Source of the DNA: Bradysia coprophila
Taxonomy: Eukaryota; Arthropoda; Insecta; Diptera; Sciaridae
DNA: 64,000 nt
Assembly (NCBI RefSeq): GCF_014529535.1
Contig: NW_023503296.1
Coordinates: 1,150,051-1,214,050, forward strand
Reading direction: 5' to 3'
A program made the translations under genes and the position numbers. The notes below the pieces were generated by a model. The model had not been told where the DNA came from. It did no database searches and saw nothing but the letters and a program-made list of their open reading frames with translations. Shown piece after piece: positions 38,801 to 50,500 of the stretch (the stretch's first letter is position 1; each line of letters opens with the position of its first letter).

Positions 38801-41800
38801 GATGCGATGTTTTCGAATAATTCACAAATTTTACGATTTCCAATGGTGGTATGTAGCTTGTGGGATTTTCCAGCAGTCTGTTTATTTCGTTTCGAACAAT
38901 TTTTGTGAAATTTTCTTTAAAGCTGGCAAATAAATTGTGATTCTGTAGGACAGAAAGGGCTTCTATATACGAAAATTTACATGATTGGTATCTCAGTTAA
39001 AAATACCTTTAAAGACATTCCAGCTACCAGAGCGACGAAAAATGATTGATCATATTCCATTCGGGACATTGAAGCTTTAATATTACTGATTATATCTCCC
39101 AAATCAATTTCATCGTCCGATGGCATGGTGGTTACGATTGTAGGACCATTTACGATTGAGCACGCCTCTCTTGAATCGCATGTCTCGTACATGGTCGTTA
39201 CGTTTGTCTCTGGACCGAAAACCATGAATTTGATTGAAATTATTGGATTTGATAATTCCTGTCACATAGGAAACTTATAAATTACCCGAAAAAGGAAGTG
39301 GACTGGTTGTGACCATATTTTCGTAAAACTCTCCTATACTGATTTTAATGCCATCAAATTCAATTAGAAAATTATATTTTAGTGGATAATCGTCGCTTTC
39401 ATCTAAAGCCACACCAGTTGAAAATTTAAAAACGGTTTTCATACCGACACCCGTTTGCGGAGTAACCTGTAATCTCAGTAGATGATTGTTCAATCTAAAA
39501 ACAACATTTTTCATCCAACTTACTTCCAATGGTTTTCCAACCGGGGCCTGATTGGTTAATATGGTGATATCTGCGTAACTTGTGGCATTTTGTCTTGTCT
39601 GGCTTTTAGTCTGATTCATGGAGTCATAAATTGGTGCGGGGCACGTTGTGATTAGGCGAAATTTGTACCTTAGAAATAAAAGATTTAGTCGAATATTTAT
39701 ATATCGATATTATATTGGGACCCATATTAAATCAATATTATTTATTAATGGAATTTTTAGCATTGCGTGCACATTCTTGCAATACACACTATCAACGCAC
39801 CAGAACAGAACTTTGGCTCGTCATAATTTCTAATATAAAATAAAGCGTTTCACATTGGGTTTCCACTCAGAAATAAAAAGGAATGATAAATAAAGAAGTT
39901 ATTAAAAAATTAAGATATTGACTGTGTTCTGCCGCACTGTAATATAAAGGTTGATGTTTGTTTGTTTCTTTGGCTATCTACCGTTCAGAGACTACGTAAC
40001 TTTAAAATTGTCATTGCCATTTAGTGACGAAAACAACCCCATTTCACAGCTTGTTACATAAATAATTTTGTCGCGTGAAAATTTCTTCTCGCTTCGCTCG
40101 TATCGGCAAAATCACAAACTTATTATAATTATTATACTTATTTTATAGAAGCAAAATAGCCATTTTATCAGAAAAAAGGTTCACATTCATGAAAATCAAT
40201 TGACTGCAAAAAAAACTCCCTGAAATTGTCACTTTCGGAAATTCGGAAATTTCGATCTTGTTAGAATTTCCTATTTTCTTTCCTCAGTAAAGAAATGATT
40301 TTTTTATAGACTGAACTGTTATAACCAAACCAGATTGGTGAATTTTATTCCTAACTATTTCGAAAAAAAAAATTCTAAAATTCTTACAAAATTCTAAAAA
40401 TTCTAAAAAAAAATAATTACCAAAAATAGTAGCTTATAACTTATAATTTTTGACTCACTTTGAATTCGGTTTCAATCCGTTCCAATCAGGAAATGCCCCC
40501 TTCCTCGGAACAACTAACGAAATATCACGAGTAACCGTTGAATTGACAAAATCTGCAAGTTCGGATAAGAAATTTCCCTCAATATCGGTGATGGAAATGT
40601 TTCCCAAACCACCTGGCTGGACGTGTCGAGAGATATTATTTAAAATTCGTAAATAAAGAAGATAGATATGTTGACAATATCTTACAATCAATGTACTATC
40701 AAAGTATTCGTATCCAGTCTCATTAACAACGCTCCAGTAGGCGTGACAGTATGGGATTAAACCATCGATTGTAGTTTCCATCTACAAAAAGGGTAGAGTG
40801 AATTGTCCAACACCTAAGCGCTATCAAATAAAAAACGCTACCTCAAACGAATCTTCGGCTGGAATAGCTTGAAGAGGTGGATTTTTAAACAGCGGCACTA
40901 CAATAATTTCAGGATCGACCAATATATTTGATACCGCAGTTACGCTAGTATCTAGCAGTACGTTGGCATCTACCGCATATCTGTAACATTATTTTAAGGT
41001 CAACCGTATATCCCGTTATCTGTTGGTTGTTATTGGACACATAACCAAGAACTTAATACTCACGTTCCCTTCTCGTATATCTCTACGCTCAATTGATATT
41101 CGGAAATTTCTTCAACATTATCACAGTCGTGATCGTCTGATACTTCTTTGCACATCCAACTGATCTGTAAACAAAACAAAGAATCCGATTTGATACAAAA
41201 CCTTCAACAAAACCAATGCATGCGTGTACACACATTCGGCTTCAATCCTGAATTGTCGAGATCTGAGTAGAGTAGACGCAATTCCAGGGGTCGACTTATA
41301 CCAATTAAAACGTTTTCCGGAATTAATTTCGCTGTAAATCCCCTTTTTTTGATGCTCACATTAATGGAATCCTGAAAATTGCAGGTCAGAATCAATGTAG
41401 CACTTCTGTGCACATTATGATGATGATTTGATTATCTTACGGAAAGCAAAACACGCGAATCGTTTGATTGGACTAGTTTCGCAGAAATTGTGTACGTGTG
41501 ACCGGCTTCAAATACCCCAACAGGAACCCTTAGAGTGCTTCCCGGAATGTTCACAATATTTTTATGACGCTCTGGTAAATTAGACACTTCCCACTCGAAC
41601 TGAAAATTTAAAAAAATATATTTCATCAGTGAATTATGTCCCCTGTGTATCTGAATAAATATCTTCTGAAACCTAACTCACATAGTAGTTATAACGTGGC
41701 GTACAGAACTTTACGTTTGCTTCAATTTTGTATTCCAGATTTGCGTATGCTGTTTCACTTCCCAACATCAAAAATGTTATGTCATCTGGTATCTATAAAT

Positions 41801-44800
41801 GTGGACACGATTTTTCGATAAAACTGTTATTTCTTGTTTCCAATTACGGAATTGGTCAAGCTTCAATTCCAGCAGGTCAGTAATAAACTAATAAATGAAC
41901 TTTTATGTATAGAGGCGTAAATGAGAGTAAATGAGAGTATTTTACATGAAACGTAGAGTTTTCGTGTGAATTTTGTTGATCCGAGGAGTAGCCGAGGTCA
42001 ATAAACACACGAAAACGAGACTTTTCATTTTTATCCCGAGTGAGGGCGTCGAAAGTAGTGTTTGAAACATGAAAAGTACGATTTTCTACGCATGTATTTA
42101 AGACCCAGAAATAAACATAGCTAACGCCGACCCGTACGAAACACCTATTCGTATCAAAAGCCTTTAATGTGAAACTCTTCATTTCTCTTACTTTATTTTC
42201 TTCTCTGCTGAAAAACTATTCTTCCTTTTAAATCACTTACATTATCCACTCTTTGCCTTGTTATCATATACAATTAAATTGCCGGAGGCAATATAGACAG
42301 CCCCGTACGAAGTCAAATTTCATAAATTCCTATTTAAACAGCTATATACCGCTATATTTACCTATATTTCACTGTAAATAAACATTTCACAGAGGAATAT
42401 GCTATTATATAGCTCTATATGCCTGTATATAGCTCAATATAGCTGTATATAGGTATATATAGATGTCCATATATGGAATCCCTGAAACCCCTCACACTTA
42501 ACACATTATTTCCATGTTAACAGAAACTCTCTAAGCATCATTTTTCCCACTTTATATCACTTTTAATAAAATCCAATATGGCCGCCGGCAGCCATTTTGT
42601 TAGGAGACCGGAAATAGTACCGACGCTTTACATTCGTTAATACCTTTCAAACAAAAAAAAATCATGAAATTCGGTCAAAATTTACTCGAGATATTGACAA
42701 AATACACCACGTTCACTGTACGGCCGAGTAGCCAGATAAGAGCTCACTCCAAGAGACCTAGCTCACGCTCCGGAGAACATAATTTCAGAAACTTTTTTTC
42801 CCTGATTGGTACGGTCAATACCTATCTAATAAAGCTAAAACGAACGAAATATGTTCAAATTTGGCCGACCTACAAGCAAAAACTGCTTGCCGCCCTGTGC
42901 CTGTTCCACACCAAGGGGTCTAACTCACGAGTCGGTCATCCGATTTCCATAAACTTTTTTTTTGTCGATCGGTATTGTAAATACCTTTTATTTGACGTAT
43001 CACTTACAAGTTTAACGTTTAAATGTCCGGAGATATCTTCCGTAAAACCGTAAAGCACTTATTGGGCCACAGCTCGGGAGGGGTCGATCCAAAATCACTC
43101 ATCTTCGAACTTAGCCTGTCTTTTGACATTACCAAACGGGAAAAAAAAAGAATTTTCAAAATCGGATGCGTTTTACTCAAGTTATCGTGCAGACAGACAG
43201 ACGGACAGACGGACAGACAGACGGACATTTTTTTTCGCGGATTTGGCATCTCTAGACAACCACAATAGGTTTCCCCTTACTCAGGGAGTCCAATTCGACG
43301 TGTTACAAACGTATGCGTAAACCTATAAGACCCCAGTACTTCGTACGGGTCTAAAAAGTTGTTGGATGAACAACGGAATTCCTGAGGTTAGGTTTCAAGA
43401 TAGATTATACTGGAAACATACACCATACCTTATTTTGAACCGGGGCATTTTATGGAGATTACTCCAATGTAATAATAAAATATTTACCAGAACATAAAGT
43501 TATGAAGCTAAAATTAGGTATCGATTTATAATATTATCAGTGTTTGCAGAACGTTTCGAAAAATGTTCAGTGAAACTGAACAGAATGAAGTTATTAATGA
43601 GAGATTACGACTGCTCTCGAAGTTCTTTTTCTAACTATTGTGAAATTCAGAAAGTTAAGGGATTTGATTTACCCAACCTAATGTGAGCACTCTAACTTAA
43701 TTAAGCTCGTCATAATGAGTCACTCATCAAGTTTACCAAACCAATTTAGTCAATTTGACTCATTTAACCTCTTTATTCCGTTTAATATACTGAGTCTTTT
43801 GTATCCATAAACCTTAAAAGCGCGTATTCCTCGCCCAAGATACCATTTCAGTGCTATGTAGTCTGATTTAGTCCATAAACATGAGAAACATGAGTGATTA
43901 CTGAGGTGATTACATGCCAGATTAAAAAAATCAAAAGTCAGTACTAAACGGGATAAAGTTAAAAGCTTCTTCAGATGTACTGACGTACTAGTAGCGTCCA
44001 GTTTAGCATTGTTCAAACCAGAAAACTATTCATTTAAATTGGTTTTCGTCCTTATTGGTGCTGAGATTTAAGGTCTCACTCACTTCTCCTAATCCTACTG
44101 ATATTATCAGATAAAATGGTAAATTTAAATTTGGGGCATCCAAAGTGAAGACAGGTGGCAAATGGCAAATACAGCAAAAGTCAAAGTATAAGTTAAATTA
44201 AAAATCAATTCTTCTTACGACTGATCCGTCCGGATTTGTTCTTTTAATTTTTCCGTCACTGTATGTAACCGTAAAATTGTCCGGCTCACTCTCATAGCCA
44301 TTTTCATCGATGCCTGTTATTGTGAAAACGTAATATACTCCTTGTACCAACTGCGAGTGTATAGGCATGTAAATTGTAATATTCATTCTTTTGCTTTAAT
44401 TTTACGTATGTAAATAACCACAGCCACATACTTCAGTATTGTTGACATTTATTTGATTCTTATCCGAAATCAGATCTTTGTCTTTTATGTTAATTTTCTT
44501 TTCCATTGTTCGCACGGCTCGCCACAATGATAAGGCCTTTTGTTGACCTTGGTAGCCACCCAAAACTTCGAAATACATTCGAACACGATATGTAAGCTTT
44601 TGTCCACCTTCCGTTTGCATACTGCGTATCCATGATTTACACAAATAACACAGCAACAACAACGAACGATTAGTTTTATCGATGAATTAAAAATGGAATT
44701 ATTGATTCGACACACGGGGTAATTTACCTTATTGTTATTTGTGGTGGTGTGTCTGCGGCATCATCTTTGGTATTTTTACATATTACTTGTGGAGCCAATA

Positions 44801-44970
44801 TTCGAAAGATTGGTCTTTTCTGATAACGTTAAAAGTTTTGGATTTAAATGTTTGCATTCCTAAGCGTCTAATTGAACATGTAGAAGCAGTACCTCTTGGC
44901 AGTATATTGCATTTAATTTACTAATGAAAATAATGGTCGTGAATAGAAGACTGTAGTTCATCGTTTCCAT
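35814..44970 (-). CDS. REJ-GAIN/GPS single-pass membrane protein with mucin-like stalk (polycystin-1 related)
   Basis: Exons joined by hand on the minus strand: 44970-44893, 44819-44728, 44621-44432, 44350-44219, (about 44157-44092, uncertain), 41792-41682, 41599-41441, 41371-41234, 41164-41064, 40980-40842, 40781-40686, 40616-40459, 39668-39524, 39466-39314, 39258-39007, 38942-38501, 37318-36984, 36898-36795, 36711-36110, 36043-35814. All phases agree except at the uncertain exon. Product about 1,220-1,245 aa: signal peptide (1-24), a beta-rich N-terminus, an REJ module (about 165-650, with LTNQAPVGKPLE and VTPQTGVGMKTVFKFS), a GAIN-like region (800-906), a GPS motif (907-941, CQVWENGVWSSNVC ... 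CGCKKISTF), about 200 Thr/Ser-rich residues, one transmembrane helix (LAVIFIVAGIFIVAAVFIY) and a short basic tail. Polycystin-1 has eleven helices after its GPS; here there is one. Role unknown; an adhesion or sensing receptor is an inference. Confidence 0.75.
36795..36898 (-). other. GPS (autoproteolysis site) exon of the REJ gene
   Basis: This single exon encodes the whole GPS motif: Cys-x2-Trp, GVW, a second Cys, then YCGC and KKISTF. The Cys and Trp pattern fits the family. In cleaving GPS sites the tripeptide is His-Leu-Ser/Thr; here the same position reads Lys-Ile-Ser, so the general-base His is missing and self-cleavage is unlikely. Confidence 0.7.
37319..38500 (-). other. Intron of the REJ gene with a small palindromic element
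   Basis: A 1.18 kb intron. At 37804-37883 a short element has inverted ends (ACTTTTTAAATTGACACCAG and the inverse CTGGTGTCAAGTTGAAAAGT). The region 38100-38200 is low-complexity AT-rich sequence with repeated GGAAA/TTTCC words. Nothing coding is seen. Confidence 0.5.
42302..43351. mobile_element. Non-autonomous DNA element in a REJ-gene intron
   Basis: About 1.05 kb bounded by short inverted repeats: AGACAGCCCCGTACGAAGT on the left and ACTTCGTACGGGTCT on the right. It contains a TATAG-rich stretch (42350-42470), a segment with repeated gtcGATC-like words and a (GACA/GACG)n microsatellite. The open frames inside (for example 42664-43053) match no protein I know. It lies within the 41793-44091 interval between REJ exons. 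Target duplication not evident. Confidence 0.55.
43191..43226. repeat. GACA/GACG microsatellite
   Basis: About nine tetranucleotide units (GACAGACAGACGGACAGACG...) inside the element at 42302-43351. Confidence 0.85.
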
Positions 44971-47339
44971 GCAAATGAATTAACACTATACAATGAAGTA
45001 ATTTGAACAAGACTAAACATCGGCTTGAATTATACTGACATATTAATCGTGGCGCATTACGATTTTCACCGTACCGGCTATAATATGCTATTACAAATCA
45101 TATATTCTGTTAGTACACATGGAAATGTCTGAAATAAGCTGTTGGAATGAGAGTATTTTTATTGACAAACACACGCAAGTTCAAGTTAATTGCACAACCT
45201 ATAGCCTTTCGTAAATAACGCCCATGCTAGGTATGGTAATATTTAGCGTGGAAAACATTGACCGGGAAGAATTGATTAAACTTGGTTCACGGACATCAGA
45301 CGTATAATTTATTTTATTTTTGGTTTCCAGTCAGACCGGGATCCAATTTAGCCCTAGCGTAACTAGCCCCTCTGTATTTCGTTTAGAAGATTTAAGACCT
45401 TCTTCATGAGTGAACATAAAAAAAAACCGAAAACCAATACTAATCCGTTGATACGTCCAAAGAGCGTGTCCACGGCAGAGTAAAGTTAACCAGGCAGGAG
45501 TGGACGTTTGACAATGGACCTGAATAATCTAGTAGTCCTATATTTTTTGAGAATAAAATTTTTCAATTTATGTCAGTGTTCATTTGAGTTCATTTTCATA
45601 CAGTGTATTAGGTCCCTTATTTGACGTTTCGAAAATGAACCGCTACTGCCTGGTTTATTTTACTCTGCCGTGCCGTGTCGAATCGATTCAAATTTTATTT
45701 GAGTTAAACCGAATTTCTACTTGTCACGACTCATTGAATTCATTGGTTTTTAAGATAATCTTTCATCATCGATTTTTTAACAGAATTTGAGTTACCATAT
45801 GTAGCTGTTTAGTGGGCGAGTCTCAAAAGATCTACAACTTTTGCTTTCAATCTCTATGAAAGCTGGGACAATGAACGAAAATGCTTATCGTCATCTGATA
45901 ATGTAATTGTTATATATATATTTTCCATTAAAAAATATATCTGGCACGTTAGTATCTCCTACTTACCTTAAACAAGGAATAAAATTAGTTGAATGTTTAA
46001 CAAAATCATAAAACAACATTTTCAAAATCGAAATTAAATTTGAATCTGGCAGGAAAATGAAGACACTTTAAAAATGTTCTCAGGTTCTCGTCCCTCTTCA
46101 TGTAAAGTTGTGTAGGAATCTGTCTGTTGGCAATTGAGCAAGTACTCTCGCTCCGCTCGCTCCGTCGATCTACACCAATCGAAACTCCTAAAATCAACCA
46201 TAATACACATCAGAATTAAATAATTTACTTCACATATGAGAAGCAGAGGAACTAGAAAGTTTCTACGTTGGACTGTCATATATATGACCGTGTAACTGAG
46301 AATAAAATTTCCAAACGTATAAATCTAGCTCTTCACTTATTAAGCAGAAAAATAATCCAGAAATATTCCCAAATCAACCCAAAAAATTAAATTTGCGTCG
46401 ATGTTCTCGGCGTATCCAAAAGTCTTTGTCTTTATAAATATTACACACCTGTGTTCAAATGTTTATTTTAACGAGTTGGTGATTGTGATGATCCTAAACC
46501 GAAGGTGTGTCGATGCAAAGATAAACCCAAACTCACTCTCCGAGCTTATGGATAATGTTAGTCTTACCACACAGAGACGTATAAAAAATCTTACTAACTT
46601 TTACTTCGACAAACATATTGTGCTTGAAGATTAATTGACTACTTTCCTTGAAACTAGTGCCTACATCGCTGGATATGTGCACAATATGTGAATATCAGAG
46701 CCTATGATGGGTCAATTCATCTACCGAATTTTCTGAAACGTACCAAAAATTACCGCAATTTACTGCCTAAGTAAATTCGGTAATTTTAGCCAAGTTTACG
46801 AAAATTCACCAACAAAAACTTGACAACACATCTTGTGGTTAAAACATTTAACCTGTTACAGATGGCAAGCATATGACCAGTATTATTATCATGTCTATTA
46901 CTTCAATCGATCAAAGTATTTTTAATCGATTCATTTCAAATCTTGTCCTTCAATTTTTTTAACATACACATTTTACTATATTAAAGACCATATTACCCAG
47001 AGCTAGTTATTATTTTTGTCGTTGTTATCGATAACAGATGAATAGCCGTATATGACAGGTTAAGTATGGAGTTGAAATGGAAATGAACATTCAATGTACC
47101 AAATTCTTTTGTTGAGGTCAAATCTCAGCACAATTTTAAATGTGAACTCATTTCGCATGTAGGCTTTTGTAAAGTAATAAAAAAAAATTATGGTTTTCAG
47201 TCAATCCATATGCCTCCTAATATCAAATTAAATAAAAAAAAATTCTCAACACAGTGAACAATGAGAAGCTTTTTATTCCAGAGCATAAAAGTTTAGACAT
47301 AATTGTGTAAAAAAGGTGGCTTTATAGCTCGTAAAATAA
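44971..47339. other. Spacer between the REJ gene and the gustatory receptor
   Basis: The 5' part next to 44970 should hold the REJ-gene promoter, but I see no clear TATA or initiator. No open frame of convincing coding character; short ones at 45584-45790 and 46401-46634 lack splice partners and recognisable motifs. Confidence 0.4.
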
Positions 47340-47347
47340 ATTCTACC

Positions 47348-47497
47348 AACGCACTTCAAGCAAAAGTGCTTCGAGTGATAGCTGCCAAATAAAGTACTAT
47401 TTTATATGAAACATTTATTACAGTGCAAAAGTTTTTTTGATGCACTGTCTAATTTCAGTACTCTATTTAGAGTACCACTCATGCTTGAAGTGCGTTG
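47348..47497. mobile_element. hAT-like MITE, CAACGCACTTCAAGC family, short copy
   Basis: About 150 bp with inverted ends AACGCACTTCAAGC / GCTTGAAGTGCGTT. It is flanked by ATTCTACC (47340-47347) and ATTCTACT (47498-47505), an 8-bp target duplication with one mismatch. It lies just beyond the 3' end of the receptor gene. Confidence 0.8.
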
Positions 47498-47563
47498 ATT
47501 CTACTTATCAACACTCAACACGCTTGTTGCAATTGTTTCGTTATAAATAAACACACCGTAGCT

Positions 47564-50500
47564 TTAAGCTGTAATTGGTAATGGCGTAACTGTAGTCGTC
47601 GGTACTACATTTGCATGTGAAAGTTCTCTCTGGCTAACCAACGATATTTTAAATTGCAGCAATACAATCAGATAAATAGCAATGGTTGTTACGGACTGTA
47701 AAAGAGGGACAAATTGATTTTGTAAGATTGAACGATCTATTTGAAATACAGTGCTAACTTACCGACGACAGCAATTCTCGATTCACATCTGCATACCCTT
47801 TTAAACTTACAACTGCTGGATTCATTTCAATTGCTTGAATGAATAAGTCGATCTATATGAATCAAGACAGGAAATAGTTTTAATGAATAAAGCCCGCGCA
47901 AATTTTCGATTTTGTTAAATTCTTACTTCTTTCTGTGTTTGCTGGTCAATACTTAACAAATTTATTGTTAAAAGGGTATCTTGTACACCTTGAGCCACCT
48001 GAAATCATGTGCATCAAAAAACTATTTATTTTCGACATCAATGGAAAATCAAGCTCAATTACCTCTAAAGTGGCTTTGTGGGAGCAGTCACAAAATATGA
48101 AGAGCAATAGGGCACAATATCCAGCATCAACTAAGAGACCGATTTCCTTAAAAGATAATTTGAATCCATGGTCAACGATCTCCGACAGTGCTCCATATGT
48201 GGCAATAGTAATGTTGACAAACCTTCATCGATATATTAAATTATTTTGAAATGCTATGTGAAAGGTATCATTACTTGTCTATATTAGAAACGACTAATCA
48301 TTTGCTATCGACAGGAACGACAAAAATAAGCAATGAACATACGGTTAATGTGGTCTCATAGTAAAATAATGGATTAAGAGACATCAATGCTTTGCTGAAA
48401 ATGAAGCTTTGCTGAAGAGCCGTATGTGGCAGACTAACCGATATCGACACATAACTTGATTTTTTTTTTAAATTTCGGTTCCCGTTTGGAAACCGAAAAT
48501 TACAATTTTCGTAGTTCGTGTGATGAAAAAGAAAATAAATTCGGTTGCAGCAGCAGTTTGGCCAGCTCTAAAAAAACTGAGCAGTTTATGAATATTTTGT
48601 CAAACTGCTCACGTTTCTCGGAGCCGATCAAACGAGTACAACCAAAACTAATTTTTATTTAAAGCTACCACATTCGTGGTCGTTATTGCGGTCGTACATT
48701 TTTGAAAATGAATTCCGGTGGAAAGATATCATCAAAAATTAAATACACGACACGCAAATGTAGGCTACAATTTTAGCTAGGTACCGATGCCTACATTTGG
48801 GCACGAAAACGTTGCATTTTTGACGATAATTTTGCTCTTGCATCCTTTTTGGAAAAAGTAACAACATTGTTTTGGTGTTGAAATGTGTTAGGTGTCAATA
48901 AAAAATAGAAAGGCTTGTGATGATGTAACCTAAGTTAGAGAAAACTCAATATTTCACGAAAATTAACACAAGTTTTGAGTTTTCTCGGACCTAGGTTACA
49001 TCATCACAAGTAGGGAATGCATTTACTGTCGATTTTGAAAAACCGGGAAACGGGAAAAGCGGTAAATGAGAAAAAATTGAAATGAAATGAATAGTACATT
49101 ATGTACTCGTTTAGACATTCGCTTTTTGATGAGTTGGGATTTTGTAACTCGCACCAATGGCAAATGCTTTTATGCTACAAGTTGAGATATCAATGTCTAA
49201 ACAACTAAGTGACTTATTGTGCTCGCGAAGCCCTGCAGAAACGAGTTTACCGTTTCTTTATTTGCGACTTTTCAGGATGAAAAAGAATTCCATATCTACA
49301 CAGTTCAACAGAAATATTGGAAATCGATAGCGTGAGCTAGTTTCAAAATTTCTGTTCTTTCTTGAATTTTTTAAGTTCAGTTTCAATTTCAGTTGCCAGT
49401 GTGTTTTCAGCTTATCGCTGTCACTTGAAATTGGGTCAATCCTGCTTCTTGTCTGACATCAAAAATTACCTATTCAAGTTATCGCGTTATGGCTGACCTT
49501 GAGTTGTTTATCATAATAAATAAAATTTACCATGGAAATGTTCACAAAGAATTCAGATGTAATCCTTTAATGCAACGAGAAGAATAATTCCATTCAAGGT
49601 ATTATGCAAAGGAAAAATGAAAAAATCATATTCAATTTTTGAAGGTCGGTTAAGAGGTTCCGAGCCTACGCTGAAATTGTAGCCTACATTTCTGCGTTTC
49701 GAAATTTTTGATCGCTGATATCTTTTTACGAGAGCCTTTTTTGAAAAATGTACGACCACATTTTCGAGTAAAAATATGTCAGCTTTGAATAAAAAATAAA
49801 ATTGTCTGTGAAAGTTCCATGTGCTTTGAGAAAACTGTACCGATGCCCCAAATTTGCATCAAAGGTACACTTTTCTCAAAGCACATGGAACTTTCACAGA
49901 CAATTTTATTTTTTATTCAAAGCTGACATATTTTTACTCGAAAACGTGGTCGTACATTTTTCAAAAAGGGCTCTCGTAAAAAGATATCAGCGATCAAAAA
50001 TTTCGAAACGCAGAAATGTAGGCTACAATTTCAGCGTAGGCTCGGAACCTCTTAACTGGTAAATGACGGAAAAATTTCCCGGTAAATGTAGACCAGTTAA
50101 CCGGTTTTTCCCGGTTTTTATTTTCTTGGTTACATTCCCTAATCACAAGCCTTTCTATTTTTTATTCAAAGCATTTCCCCGCATTTCAACACCAAACGAT
50201 GTTTTAACTATTTTCAAAAAGGGTGCGAGCGCAGAATTATCGTCAAAAATGAAACATTTCTGTGCCCAAATGTAGGCTACAAATTTGCCAGGTGAAGATT
50301 GCTCTTAAGACCGATGTACCCTTTGCAAAGTGCAGCATGGTTTTTTCGTTTTTTTTATGATTTCTCTGATACCAAAATCTTTTTTTGAAAATGTAAAACC
50401 ATTACAGCATGGAAAAATGTGTCACTTTTGAAGAAAAAAATGGTTTGTGAGTCATAACTTAACCCACTTGGAGAAATCTGTGCAGATTACATAAATTCGC

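Noticed and set aside
39259..39285. A 27-nt intron (GTAATT...ACAG) after residues SPLPFS in the REJ gene
   Set aside because: Too short and out of phase. A 55-nt intron starting at 39313 (ATG|GTCACA) keeps the frame and was preferred, although it removes part of an attractive REJ match.
49553..50062. Two opposite-strand frames encoding nearly the same peptide
   Set aside because: A consequence of the near-perfect palindrome 49650-50055, not a duplicated gene.
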